Assembly (NCBI GenBank): GCA_900469615.1 | Contig: UBYA01000029.1 | Coordinates: 172,504 to 236,503 of the forward strand | DNA from: Hyphomicrobiales bacterium | GTDB lineage: Bacteria > Pseudomonadota > Alphaproteobacteria > Rhizobiales > Rhizobiaceae | Reading direction: 5' to 3' | DNA: 64,000 nt | Shown here: in pieces, positions 26,158 to 34,994 of the stretch | Numbering within the stretch: the first letter of the stretch is position 1 | How the letters are laid out: every line of letters starts with the position of its first letter | Position numbers and translations under genes: made by a program | The notes under the pieces: generated by a model | What the model was told of the DNA's origin: nothing | Seen by the model: the letters and a program-made list of their open reading frames with translations, nothing else | Database searches by the model: none

Positions 26158-26649
26158 ATGACTTTCGAGCCGCTTCTTCACGCCCCGATCGCGATCCAGA
26201 TTCACGTCGCGGCGGTCATTCCCGCCGCCGTGCTCGGGGCCTGCCTTCTTGTAAATCCCAAGGGCACACCCAGGCACCGCCTGCTGGGCAAGGTGTGGCT
26301 GGTGCTGATGGCGATCACGGCGCTGTCGAGCTTCTTCATTCACCAGATCAAAATGTTCTACGGTTTCAGCCCGATCCACCTGCTTTCGATATTCGTTCTT
26401 TCCGGTTGCTGGGGAGCGGTGGCGAATGCCCGCAGACATAACATCGAAGCGCACAAGCGCATCGTCAGGAGCCTCTACTTCGGCGGTATCGTCGGCGCTG
26501 GGGTATTTACGTTCCTTCCGGGCCGCATCATGAACGAGGTGGCTTTCGATGGCGATGAGACCGCTCCGCTTCTGGTTGCGGCAGGCATAGCCATCGCGCT
26601 GTTATGGCCTATGTCCAAAAAAATATGGCGCCATCGCCGTTTAACTTGA
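26158..26649 (+). CDS. DUF2306 membrane protein
   Basis: The 163-residue inner-membrane protein has four predicted helices. It shows the DUF2306 pattern: HVAAVIPAAVLGACLL, KGTPRHRLLGKVWLVLM, HLLSIFVLSGCWGAVANARRHNIEAHKRIVRSLYFGG. Conserved His residues (H18, H38, H74, H97 region) could bind haem or metal; the function is unknown. It is divergent from the membrane LytTR regulator gene, which may control it. Confidence 0.82.
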   Translation: MTFEPLLHAPIAIQIHVAAVIPAAVLGACLLVNPKGTPRHRLLGKVWLVLMAITALSSFFIHQIKMFYGFSPIHLLSIFVLSGCWGAVANARRHNIEAHKRIVRSLYFGGIVGAGVFTFLPGRIMNEVAFDGDETAPLLVAAGIAIALLWPMSKKIWRHRRLT

Positions 26650-26743
26650 TCTTCTGTCGATAGCGAACTGGCTTTGTGCTTCTTCCTGGATATATAAATG
26701 CCTCAAGGGACTTTGATTTTTAGGCATCGTCAGGAGGTGCGCC

Positions 26744-27664
26744 ATGGATTGGAAGGGGCGTCGGCAATCCGACAATATCGAGGACGAACGCGGCTCATCG
26801 CCCATGGGCGGCGGGGGCGGCGGCGGCTTCCGATTCCCCGGCGGCGGGATCGGCGGCGGCGGTTTGAGCTTCCGCACGATTATCGTGCTCATCGTGATCT
26901 TTCTGATCCTGAGAGCCATGGGCGTCGACGTCATCGGCCTCTTGCAGCAGACCGGCATGCTGGGCGACGGCGGTTCCGGATATCAGCAGAGCACGTCTGC
27001 CGGCAGTGGCGGCGGCCAGCCGGCCAATGACGAGATGAAGCAGTTCGTCGCGACCGTTCTTGCCGATACGGAAGACACCTGGACGGGCATCTTCAAGTCG
27101 ATGGGGCAAACCTATACGGATCCGAAGCTGGTGCTGTTCTCGGGCAGCTTCCCATCTGCTTGCGGCCAGGCTTCTGCGGCGACCGGACCCTTCTATTGCC
27201 CGAGCGACCAGAAGATCTATCTCGACATGGCCTTCTTCCAGCAGATGAAGGATCAGTTCGGCGCGGCCGGCGATTTTGCGCAGGCCTATGTCATCGCGCA
27301 TGAAGTCGGCCACCATGTTCAGGATCTCCTCGGCATCCTGCCGAAGTTCAATCAGGCCCGTCGCAACATGAGCGAAGTGGATGCCAACAAGATGTCGGTA
27401 CGCATAGAGCTGCAAGCCGATTGCTTTGCCGGCATCTGGGGCAAGTTCACGCAGCAGAAGGGCATATTGCAGTCCGGCGATCTGGAGGAAGCGTTGAATG
27501 CCGCTCAGCAGATCGGCGACGATACGCTGCAGAAGCGCACCCAGGGCTATGTCGTTCCCGACAGCTTCAACCACGGCACCTCGGCACAGCGCGTGAAGTG
27601 GTTCAAGCAGGGCTTCGATTCCGGCAAGCTCAGCGATTGCGATACGCTGAACAATCCGGTTTGA
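26744..27664 (+). CDS. Neutral zinc metallopeptidase (YpfJ family)
   Basis: The 306-residue protein has a glycine-rich N-terminus (residues 21-40), one transmembrane anchor (about 43-59), then a zinc peptidase domain. The catalytic motif HEVGHH is at 186-191 and the third ligand region is ELQADCFAG (about 219-227). The long FYCPSDQKIYLDMAFF segment is typical of YpfJ. The active domain probably faces the periplasm. Substrates are unknown. A GGAGGTG ribosome site precedes the ATG. It is convergent with the aldo/keto reductase gene. Confidence 0.9.
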   Translation: MDWKGRRQSDNIEDERGSSPMGGGGGGGFRFPGGGIGGGGLSFRTIIVLIVIFLILRAMGVDVIGLLQQTGMLGDGGSGYQQSTSAGSGGGQPANDEMKQFVATVLADTEDTWTGIFKSMGQTYTDPKLVLFSGSFPSACGQASAATGPFYCPSDQKIYLDMAFFQQMKDQFGAAGDFAQAYVIAHEVGHHVQDLLGILPKFNQARRNMSEVDANKMSVRIELQADCFAGIWGKFTQQKGILQSGDLEEALNAAQQIGDDTLQKRTQGYVVPDSFNHGTSAQRVKWFKQGFDSGKLSDCDTLNNPV

Positions 27665-27673
27665 TTCCGTTTG

Positions 27674-27700
27674 CCCGCCCTCGGTGTACCGTCGGGCGGG
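27674..27700. terminator. Hairpin between convergent genes
   Basis: CCCGCCC (27674-27680) pairs with GGGCGGG (27694-27700), with an inner CGGT/ACCG pairing. There is no strong T-tract on either side, so termination is likely but not certain. Confidence 0.5.
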
Positions 27701-27716
27701 TAAACTTTCTGCTTCG

Positions 27717-28709
27717 TTACTTTTCGCTGTCCAGATGCGCCAGCTGCGATTCCGGATAGCGACCGCCGGCAGCGGCGTCCTTCGGGATCGCACGTTCGAT
27801 CGCGGCCATATCGGCTTGCGACAGGTCGACGGAGAGCGCGCCCAAGGCTTCCGCGAGGCGGTCGCGGCGGCGGGCGCCGATCACCGGGACGATCTCCTTG
27901 CCCTGGGCGGCGACCCAGGCGATGGCGATCTGGGCGATGCTTGCGCCCTTTGCCTCGGCGATCTGGCGCAAGGCTTCCACCAGCTCCAGATTTTTTTCGA
28001 CGTTTCCTGCCTGAAAGCGCGGGCTGACGGTGCGGAAATCGCCTTTCTGGCCGCTATCCTTCTGCCAATGGCCGCTGATGAGGCCGCGCGAGAGAACGCC
28101 ATAGGCCGTGATGCCGATGCCGAGTTCGCGGCAGGTCGGCAGGATCTTCTCCTCGATACCGCGCGAGATCAGCGAGTATTCGATCTGCAAGTCGACGATC
28201 GGATGAACGGCGGCCGCGCGGCGGATGGTGTCCGCGCCGACCTCGGACAGGCCGATGTGCCCGATGTAGCCCGCCTTGACGAGATCCGACATCGCGCCGA
28301 TCTGGTCTTCGATCGGCACATTCGGGTCGAGCCGGGCAGGGCGGTAGATATCGATATGATCGACGCCGAGACGCTGCAGGGAATAAGCGACGAAATTCCT
28401 GATCGCCGCGGGCCGGGCATCGTAGCCGAGCCACGCGCCGGCGGGATCGCGCAGTGCGCCAAACTTGACGCTGAGCAGGAAGTCGTCCCGCTTCAAGCCT
28501 TTGATGGCCTCGCCGATCAGCATCTCGTTGTGGCCCATGCCGTAAAAATCGCCCGTATCGAGCAGGTTGATGCCCGCATCGAACGCGGCATGGATGGTGG
28601 CGATGCTCTCGGCGCGATCCGATGGGCCATACATGCCCGACATTCCCATGCAGCCGAGGCCGAGAGCCGACACCTGCGGCCCCGTCTTTCCCAATTGATG
28701 TTTTTCCAT
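27717..28709 (-). CDS. Aldo/keto reductase-like protein lacking catalytic His
   Basis: The 330-residue protein is a (beta/alpha)8 barrel of the aldo/keto reductase superfamily, with LGLGCMGMSGMYG near the start, Asp51 and Tyr56 (LDTGDFYG) and Lys82 (SVKFG). The position that normally carries the catalytic His (YxQH) reads YRPARLDP, giving Ala at 125. The NADPH-binding C-terminal region (VIGARRRDRLAEALGAL) is kept. Catalysis may differ from the classical mechanism or be weak. The ATG at 28709 follows GGAG. It is divergent from a lysR gene 118 bp away, the likely regulator. Confidence 0.88.
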   Translation of the reverse strand: MEKHQLGKTGPQVSALGLGCMGMSGMYGPSDRAESIATIHAAFDAGINLLDTGDFYGMGHNEMLIGEAIKGLKRDDFLLSVKFGALRDPAGAWLGYDARPAAIRNFVAYSLQRLGVDHIDIYRPARLDPNVPIEDQIGAMSDLVKAGYIGHIGLSEVGADTIRRAAAVHPIVDLQIEYSLISRGIEEKILPTCRELGIGITAYGVLSRGLISGHWQKDSGQKGDFRTVSPRFQAGNVEKNLELVEALRQIAEAKGASIAQIAIAWVAAQGKEIVPVIGARRRDRLAEALGALSVDLSQADMAAIERAIPKDAAAGGRYPESQLAHLDSEK

Positions 28710-28827
28710 CGTCGTTCTCCCTGGCCGGAGGCGGGCCTCCGGACGCTTCTTCGAATGATGTTTTACTCCACGAAGCTCTGTGCGATAATCGACATAAATC
28801 GAAACGGGTTGTTTGGAATTTCGTACA

Positions 28828-29739
28828 ATGGATGACTTGCCGCTGGCAGATCTCGTTGCCTTCACCGCCGTTGCCCGTGAGCGCAGTTTTCGCGAGGCGG
28901 CGCGCAAGCGCAGAGTTTCCGCCTCGTCATTGAGCGAAGCGGTGCGGCGGCTGGAGGAGCGGCTTGGCGTGCGGCTTCTCAACCGCACGACCCGCAGCGT
29001 GACGCCGACCGAAGCGGGCGAGCGACTGATGGAACGCCTGGCACCGGCAATGAGCGAGATTACGCTGGCGCTCGACGATATCAACAGCTTTCGCGACAGT
29101 GTCAGCGGAACCTTGCGTCTGAACGTGCCGATCATCGCCGCCATGGTCGTCATGCCCGATATCATCAATCGATTCTTGAAGGAGCATCCGGCAATTTCAG
29201 TCGAAATCGTTGCCGAAGACAGTTTCATCGATGTGGTGGCGGCCGGCTACGATGCCGGTATCCGCTATGACGAGCGGCTGGAAAAGGACATGATCGCCAT
29301 ACCGATCGGGCCGCGGCAACAATGTTACGTGACGGCTGCCGCGCCCGGCTATCTGGCGGCAAGCGGGGTGCCGCGCCACCCCCGCGACATCCTCGATCAT
29401 CGCTGCATCCGCCATCGCTTCCTCGGCGGCTCGGTGATGCCCTGGGAGTTCGAACGGGAGGGGGAGACCGTCGTCATCGCACCGCCGATGGTCATCGCCA
29501 CGAATTCGATCGAGATCGAGCGTGCCGCCGCGGTCGCCGGCTTCGGTATTATCCGAACTTTTCGGGAGTTTCTCGCACCTCACCTTGCCAGCGGAGAATT
29601 GGTGCCGATTCTCGAGGAATGGGACACGGCCTTTTCAGGCCCCTTTCTCTATTATGCCAGCCGCAGGCACATGCCGACGCCGCTTCGGGCCTTCGTGGAC
29701 TTTCTCAATCGCGAGCAGAGACGCGGTCGCGGCAGATAG
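28828..29739 (+). CDS. LysR-family transcriptional regulator
   Basis: The 303-residue LTTR is of the CrgA/AaeR-like group. The HTH is at about 5-62 (LVAFTAVARERSFREAARKRRVSASSLSEAVRRLEERLGVRLLNRTTRSVTPT), then an effector domain. The ATG at 28828 is preferred over an upstream TTG at 28813. It is divergent from the aldo/keto reductase gene, with a 118-bp shared promoter region. Confidence 0.9.
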   Translation: MDDLPLADLVAFTAVARERSFREAARKRRVSASSLSEAVRRLEERLGVRLLNRTTRSVTPTEAGERLMERLAPAMSEITLALDDINSFRDSVSGTLRLNVPIIAAMVVMPDIINRFLKEHPAISVEIVAEDSFIDVVAAGYDAGIRYDERLEKDMIAIPIGPRQQCYVTAAAPGYLAASGVPRHPRDILDHRCIRHRFLGGSVMPWEFEREGETVVIAPPMVIATNSIEIERAAAVAGFGIIRTFREFLAPHLASGELVPILEEWDTAFSGPFLYYASRRHMPTPLRAFVDFLNREQRRGRGR

Positions 29740-29899
29740 TCGCTTTCGCGTCGAGGATCAAAGAAACCGCTCAATGAATCAATAAGATTGAAGCGTTCAC
29801 GGATTGTTTCCGCCAAAATCTTTATGTATGGGGAACGCTCCGGTTTTTCGTTCACGTTCTGTCTCTTTCATGGAGGCGGGGCCGCCAGAAGGCATCTCC

Positions 29900-31156
29900 A
29901 TGATCGATCAGAAATTCGCCCGCCGAGGCCTGCTCCTCGTCTTCCTCATCCTCTTTCTCGACGTCATCGGCATCGCGATCATCATGCCGGTCATGCCGAA
30001 ATATCTGGAAGAGCTGACGGGCGCCTCGGTCAGCGCGGCGGCGACGGAAGGCGGCTGGCTGCTGCTCGCCTATGCCGCCATGCAGTTCCTGTTTTCGCCA
30101 TTTATCGGCAATCTGAGCGACCGTTTCGGCCGTCGTCCGCTCCTGCTCGCTTCGGTGCTGACATTTGCGATCGACAATTTCATCTGTGCGATTGCCGGTT
30201 CCTATTGGATGCTGTTCGTCGGGCGTATCCTCGCCGGTATCAGCGGTGCGAGTTTCTCGACCTGTTCGGCCTATATTGCCGACATCAGCAACGACGAGAA
30301 CCGCGCGAAGAATTTCGGCCTGATCGGCATGGCCTTCGGCGTCGGCTTCGTGCTTGGCCCCGTCATCGGCGGTTTTCTCGGCGAATTCGGGCCGCGCGTG
30401 CCCTTCTATGGCGCGGCAGCCCTGGCATTCCTGAATTTCGTCGGCGCCTATTTCCTGTTGCCGGAAACGCTGGATGCGAAGCATCGCCGTCCCTTCGAGA
30501 TCGCGCGTGCCAATCCGTTCGGAGCTTTGAGGCAGATGCGGCGCTATCAGGGTATCGGCTGGATCTGTGTGGTCATGTTCCTGAACTGGCTGGCGCATGG
30601 CGTCTATCCGGCCGTCTGGTCCTTCGTAACCTCCTATCGTTACGACTGGAGCGAGGGGCAGATCGGTTTCTCCCTTGGCGCCTACGGCATCGGAGCCGCC
30701 ATCGTCATGGGGCTGGTCCTGCCGCGGCTGGTGCCGGTGCTCGGCGAATGGAAAACCGCGCTGCTCGGAATGTTGTTTTCCTGCCTCGGCCTCATGGGCT
30801 ATGCATTCGCATGGCAGGGATGGATGGTCTATGTCGTCGTCGTTCTGACTGTCATCGAAAACGTCGCGGATGCGCCCTTGCGTTCGATCGCCGCGAGCAA
30901 GGTGCCGCCTTCAGCGCAGGGCGAGCTGCAGGGGGCGCTCGGCAGCCTGACGAGCATTACCGCCATCATCGGGCCGGTGCTGTTCCCGTATCTGTTCCAA
31001 TATTATACCGCGCCGACCGCGCCCGTGGTTTTTGCCGGCGCACCGTTCATCATGGGCGCAATTCTGGTGGCGGTCGGGCTTGTGGTGCTTCTGACAAAGG
31101 TCCGCAAGAGCGAGCCGAACGTGGTCGGCGGGTCGCAAGCCGGCGAAGCGGCCTAA
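29900..31156 (+). CDS. TCR/Tet-type MFS efflux transporter
   Basis: The 418-residue protein has twelve helices, with the drug-antiporter motif A NLSDRFGRRPLLL between helices 2 and 3 and motif C-like GFVLGPVIGGFLGEFGPRVPF in helix 5. The opening LLLVFLILFLDVIGIAIIMPVMPKYL is that of tetracycline-resistance-type exporters (TetA/TCR). It exchanges a drug for protons across the inner membrane; actual tetracycline export is unproven. The ATG at 29900 has AGAAGG seven bases upstream. A perfect 11-bp palindrome follows 2 bp after the stop. Confidence 0.9.
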   Translation: MIDQKFARRGLLLVFLILFLDVIGIAIIMPVMPKYLEELTGASVSAAATEGGWLLLAYAAMQFLFSPFIGNLSDRFGRRPLLLASVLTFAIDNFICAIAGSYWMLFVGRILAGISGASFSTCSAYIADISNDENRAKNFGLIGMAFGVGFVLGPVIGGFLGEFGPRVPFYGAAALAFLNFVGAYFLLPETLDAKHRRPFEIARANPFGALRQMRRYQGIGWICVVMFLNWLAHGVYPAVWSFVTSYRYDWSEGQIGFSLGAYGIGAAIVMGLVLPRLVPVLGEWKTALLGMLFSCLGLMGYAFAWQGWMVYVVVVLTVIENVADAPLRSIAASKVPPSAQGELQGALGSLTSITAIIGPVLFPYLFQYYTAPTAPVVFAGAPFIMGAILVAVGLVVLLTKVRKSEPNVVGGSQAGEAA

Positions 31157-31157
31157 A

Positions 31158-31190
31158 AATTCATCAGATATTTTGAAGTTCTGATGAATT
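31158..31190 (+). terminator. Perfect AT-rich palindrome after MFS gene
   Basis: AATTCATCAGA (31158-31168) is perfectly mirrored by TCTGATGAATT (31180-31190) across an 11-nt loop, starting 2 bp after the stop codon. It is preceded by A-rich and followed by CTTTAG sequence. It may be a weak terminator, or an operator. Confidence 0.5.
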
Positions 31191-31304
31191 CTTTAGCACT
31201 ATGGGCTTGTCTGCTGGCTTTTTGAGCTAAGTTGCGTTAATGCGGCAGGCTCGCGCTCCCTTGGGTAGAGTGGTTCGCGCGTTTCTAAAGATCGAGTCTT
31301 CGTC

Positions 31305-32702
31305 ATGGATATGCCGGTAACTGCGCGCCCGTCCGCGCACGACAATGATAATTCGTGGTCTGCTCATGTCCGCGCGACTCTTGCGCTGGGCATCCCGCTG
31401 ATCGGCGCGCAATTGGCGCAGCTCGGGATCAACACCACGGACGTAATGATCGTCGGCCGGCTTGGCGCAGAGCAGCTGGCGGCGATGGTTCTTTCCGCGC
31501 AGTTTCTGTTCACGATCCTGATTTTCGGTTCGGGCTTCTCCATTGCCGTCGTGCCGCTGGTGGCGCAGGCCTACGGCAAAGGCGACGTGACCTCCGTGCG
31601 CCGCGCCTTGCGCATGGGGCTTTGGGTCGTCACCGCCTATTGGCTGGTGGCGCAACCGGCCTTCTTCTATTCCGAGCAGATCCTGCTTGCGGCCGGGCAA
31701 AAGCCCGAGGTTGCCAGGCTTGCCAGCGGCTATATCGACATCGGCCACTTCGCCGTGCTGCCGGGGTTGCTCTATAATGTCATCCGCGCACTGGTGAGTG
31801 CCATCGGCCGTGCCGGCATCATCCTCAAGGTGACGATCGCCATGCTGGCGATGAATGCCGTGCTTGCCTACATCCTGGTGCTCGGCCATCTGGGCATGCC
31901 GGCCATGGGCCTGCATGGTGCGGCTATCGTTTCGGTTGCCGTGCAGACGGCCGGATTCCTTTTCATCGTCGGTTATGTCCAGGCCCATGAGGAAACGCGC
32001 CGCTACGAGATTTTCATCCGGTTCTGGCGCCCCGACTGGCATGCCCTGTGGGACGTCATCCGGCTTGGCCTGCCGATCAGCGTCACGGTTCTTGCCGAAG
32101 TCAGCCTGTTCACGGCGGCGTCGCTGCTGATGGGGCAGATCGGCACGATCGAGCTCGCAGCTCATGGTATCGCCCTGCAGTGGGCATCGATCGCCTTCAT
32201 GATCCCGCTCGGTCTCAGCCAGGCGGCGACCGTTCGGGTGGGCGTCGCGCATGGGCAGGGCGACCATCTCGGCCTGCGGCGGGCGTCGATCGTGGTGCTC
32301 GTGGTTTCGAGCTGCATCTCGCTTTTCGGCAGCATCCTGTTCGCGACCATGCCGACCTGGCTGGGAAGCTGGTTCCTCGACGTCACGTCCGCCGATGCGT
32401 CGAAGGTACTTGCCTATGCGGCGCCGCTGATCGTCGTCGCCGGTCTGTTCCAGCTGGTCGACGGGCTGCAGTCGATTGCCAGCGGCCTGCTGCGCGGGCT
32501 GAAGGATGCGCGCGTGCCGATGATTCTGGCGCTCGTCGCCTATTGGCCGATCGGTTTCTTTCTGGCGTGGCTGCTGGCATTCCCGCTCGGCTTCGGCGGG
32601 ATCGGAATATGGTTCGGCTTCCTGCTCGGCCTTGCTTCCGCGGCGGCGATGCTTTGCGCGCGGTTCTATATTCTGGTGCGCTCTGAAATAGCGGCGGCCT
32701 GA
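31305..32702 (+). CDS. MATE-family multidrug efflux transporter
   Basis: The 465-residue inner-membrane protein has twelve helices in two MATE repeats (LALGIPLIGAQLAQLGINTTDVMIVGRLG and LGLPISVTVLAEVSLFTAASLLMGQIG). It is of the NorM/YeeO type, driven by Na+ or H+, exporting cationic drugs or metabolites. The length is normal. It lies after the MFS exporter with a 148-bp gap and is probably an independent unit. Confidence 0.93.
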   Translation: MDMPVTARPSAHDNDNSWSAHVRATLALGIPLIGAQLAQLGINTTDVMIVGRLGAEQLAAMVLSAQFLFTILIFGSGFSIAVVPLVAQAYGKGDVTSVRRALRMGLWVVTAYWLVAQPAFFYSEQILLAAGQKPEVARLASGYIDIGHFAVLPGLLYNVIRALVSAIGRAGIILKVTIAMLAMNAVLAYILVLGHLGMPAMGLHGAAIVSVAVQTAGFLFIVGYVQAHEETRRYEIFIRFWRPDWHALWDVIRLGLPISVTVLAEVSLFTAASLLMGQIGTIELAAHGIALQWASIAFMIPLGLSQAATVRVGVAHGQGDHLGLRRASIVVLVVSSCISLFGSILFATMPTWLGSWFLDVTSADASKVLAYAAPLIVVAGLFQLVDGLQSIASGLLRGLKDARVPMILALVAYWPIGFFLAWLLAFPLGFGGIGIWFGFLLGLASAAAMLCARFYILVRSEIAAA

Positions 32703-32751
32703 TGGCGGCCATCAGCTGCGCGGCGCGAGACTGCTGACAAAAATTGACAGT

Positions 32752-32797
32752 ATGGTCGTCTATATTTGGTGGCATACCAAAGACGGGAGACGACCAT
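32752..32797 (+). promoter_or_regulatory. Nested palindrome over EVE gene start
   Basis: The outer arms ATGGTCGTCT (32752-32761) and AGACGACCAT (32788-32797) are perfect. The second arm contains the start codon and the ribosome site GGGAG lies just before it. The inner arms TTTGGT (32765-32770) and ACCAAA (32776-32781) are also perfect. In RNA this would bury the start; in DNA the inner TGGT-N5-ACCA resembles a GntR/FadR-type operator. Confidence 0.6.
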
Positions 32798-33368
32798 GAT
32801 ATTCAAGGCAAGCAATCCGAACGATGCCGCGCTTTTCCCGCGGGAAGAGCATGGCAGCCAGGGTGCGGCGGTACGCCTCCTGCCGCATGCCAACGCGTCT
32901 CGCAGGCAATCAGGTCGCGTTGAGAAATCCTACTGGCTCGCAGTTGCTTCCGCGGAACATGTTCGCCTCGGGCGCAAGCATGGTTTCATGCAGGTTTGCC
33001 ACGGCAAGCCGGGGCCGCTGAAGCGTATCAAGCCGGGTGATGGCATCGTCTATTATTCCCCATCCGTAACGATGGGCGGCAAGGACGGTTTCCAGAGCTT
33101 CACGGCGATCGGCCATGTGCGCGAGGGTGAGCTTTATCAGGCGCGGATGGAGTGCGGGAACGCCTATCGCCGCGATGTCGATTGGCTGGATACGCCCGAG
33201 CAACCGTTGCGCCCGCTGCTGGGCTGGCTGGATTTCACCCAGGACAAGAATTGGGGGTACAGGCTGAGATTCGGACTCGTCGCCTTCGGGCAGTCCGATT
33301 TCGAGTTCCTGCAGGAGATCATGACGAGCGAGCTGGACGTGGTGAAGCAGCGCCGCTTGCAAGCGTGA
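32796..33368 (+). CDS. EVE-domain protein
   Basis: This encodes 190 residues. From about residue 44 the sequence is a complete EVE domain (YWLAVASAEHVRLGRKHGFMQVCHGKPGPLKRIKPGDGIVYYSP ... FTAIGHV), a PUA-like fold that binds modified bases in DNA or RNA. The first 40 or so residues are an extra, probably unstructured N-terminus that ordinary EVE proteins of about 145 residues lack. GGGAG eight bases upstream supports the ATG at 32796. The start codon is inside a nested palindrome. EVE proteins often sit with defence or RNA-modification genes; none is adjacent here. Confidence 0.85.
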   Translation: MIFKASNPNDAALFPREEHGSQGAAVRLLPHANASRRQSGRVEKSYWLAVASAEHVRLGRKHGFMQVCHGKPGPLKRIKPGDGIVYYSPSVTMGGKDGFQSFTAIGHVREGELYQARMECGNAYRRDVDWLDTPEQPLRPLLGWLDFTQDKNWGYRLRFGLVAFGQSDFEFLQEIMTSELDVVKQRRLQA

Positions 33369-33424
33369 GACCGCGCAAGCGCAAGCCGATGTGACGAAAG
33401 AGACCTCCCAAGTCGAAGCGCAAG

Positions 33425-33463
33425 AAAAAGGCCACGGATTGCTCGTCAATCCGTGGCCTTTTT
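33425..33463. terminator. Bidirectional terminator, EVE gene / carA
   Basis: A perfect 17-bp stem (33425-33441 with 33447-33463, 5-nt loop) starts with AAAAA and ends with TTTTT, so it terminates from both sides between convergent genes. Confidence 0.95.
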
Positions 33464-33487
33464 CATGTCATTCGGCAGCCGGTGCGA

Positions 33488-34696
33488 TCAGGCGCGCTCC
33501 GCAAGAGCCGGCTCGCCTTTCTTTTCCCGCACCAGATTGATGAAGCGGCGGAACAGGTAGTGGCTGTCCTGCGGGCCGGGCGAGGCTTCCGGATGATGCT
33601 GCACCGAAAAGACGGGCTTGCCGGCGACGCGCAGGCCGCAATTGCTGCCGTCGAACAGCGAAACGTGAGTCTCTTCAATGCCTTCCGGCAGCGAGCTCGA
33701 GTCGACCGCGAAGCCATGGTTCATCGAGACGATCTCGACCTTGCCCGTCGTGTGGTCCTTGACCGGATGGTTGGCGCCGTGATGGCCCTGATGCATTTTC
33801 GCGGTCCTGGCGCCTACGGCCAGGCCGAGCATCTGGTGACCAAGGCAGATGCCGAAGAGCGGGATTTCCGTCTTCAGCAGGTCCTTGATGACGGGAACGG
33901 CATATTCACCCGTCGCGGCGGGATCGCCGGGGCCGTTGGAGAGGAAAATGCCGTCCGGGTTGAGGCCGAGGACTTCGTCCGTCGAAGCCGTTGCCGGAAG
34001 AACCGTAACCTTGCAATCGAGGCCGGCAAACAGGCGCAGGATGTTGCGCTTGACGCCGTAGTCCAGGCAGACGATGTGATATTTGGCGTCCGCGGCGCTC
34101 AGTTCGCCATAGCCTTCATTCCAGACCCACGGCGTCTGCGACCATTGCGAGGACTGGCCGGAGGAGGCGACCTTGGCGAGGTCGAGACCTTCGAGGCCGC
34201 TCCAGGCCTTGGCGTCGGCCTTCAGCTGCGCGACGTCGAAGACGCCGCTCGGATCGTGCGCGATCACGCCGTTGGGCATGCCGTTCTCGCGGATCCAGGC
34301 AGTCAGGGCGCGGGTGTCGATGCCGCAGAGGCCGATGATGCCGCGTGCCTTCAGCCACTGGTCGAGATGCCGGGCGGCGCGGTAGTTCGACGGATCGGTG
34401 ATGTCGGCCTTGAAGATGACGCCGACTGCGCCGTGGCGGGCGGCGGGCGTCAGGTCTTCGATATCTTCGTCGTTGGTGCCGACGTTGCCGATGTGGGGGA
34501 AGGTGAAGGTGACGATCTGGCCGAGATAGGAGGGGTCGGTCAGGATCTCCTCATAACCCGTCAGCGCCGTGTTGAAGCAGACTTCGGCCTGGACCTTGCC
34601 GGTTGCGCCGATGCCCTTGCCTTCGATCACGGTGCCATCGGCGAGAACGAGGAGGGCGGTCGGCTTTTCAGTGGTCCATGGGGCTGTCGCGGTCAT
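33488..34696 (-). CDS. carA: Carbamoyl-phosphate synthase small subunit
   Basis: The 402-residue glutaminase subunit releases ammonia from glutamine and channels it to CarB. The N-terminal CPSase_sm_chain domain (TALLVLADGTVIEGKGIGATG...) is followed by a class I glutamine amidotransferase domain. The nucleophile is C284 in LFGICLGHQML, and the His/Glu pair is in VFSVQHHPEASPGP. The start is taken as the ATG at 34696; ATGs at 34702 and 34753 are in frame. It is divergent from the yqeY gene (298 bp) and ends at a bidirectional terminator. Confidence 0.95.
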   Translation of the reverse strand: MTATAPWTTEKPTALLVLADGTVIEGKGIGATGKVQAEVCFNTALTGYEEILTDPSYLGQIVTFTFPHIGNVGTNDEDIEDLTPAARHGAVGVIFKADITDPSNYRAARHLDQWLKARGIIGLCGIDTRALTAWIRENGMPNGVIAHDPSGVFDVAQLKADAKAWSGLEGLDLAKVASSGQSSQWSQTPWVWNEGYGELSAADAKYHIVCLDYGVKRNILRLFAGLDCKVTVLPATASTDEVLGLNPDGIFLSNGPGDPAATGEYAVPVIKDLLKTEIPLFGICLGHQMLGLAVGARTAKMHQGHHGANHPVKDHTTGKVEIVSMNHGFAVDSSSLPEGIEETHVSLFDGSNCGLRVAGKPVFSVQHHPEASPGPQDSHYLFRRFINLVREKKGEPALAERA

Positions 34697-34994
34697 AGTC
34701 ATCCCGTTTCCGGCGTCGAGCGCGGCCTTGAAGAGACCGTCGGCTTTCGCCATGTTTGTAGCAAGGTACAGCCAGCGACGCTTGTCGCGGCTTGAGATCT
34801 TCCTATCGATCTTATGTGCAGGTGATGGACATAGCTAAACAAGGCGAGCCGGTCAATGCGCGCTTTTGCTTTCCAGCCAAGGAATTCGGGCTTCCGGGTG
34901 CAATTGCATTGATCGTCACAGTTGGTCTAAGAGACAGCAACATGACATAGGTGGCCGGGCGATCGCCTCCGGCCTGCTTCAAGGAGTTTAAGAC

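Noticed and set aside
32744..32766. TTGACA followed by TATATT upstream of the EVE gene, as a promoter
   Set aside because: The spacing is only 11 nt, too short for sigma-70 recognition. The palindrome is the better explanation of the region.
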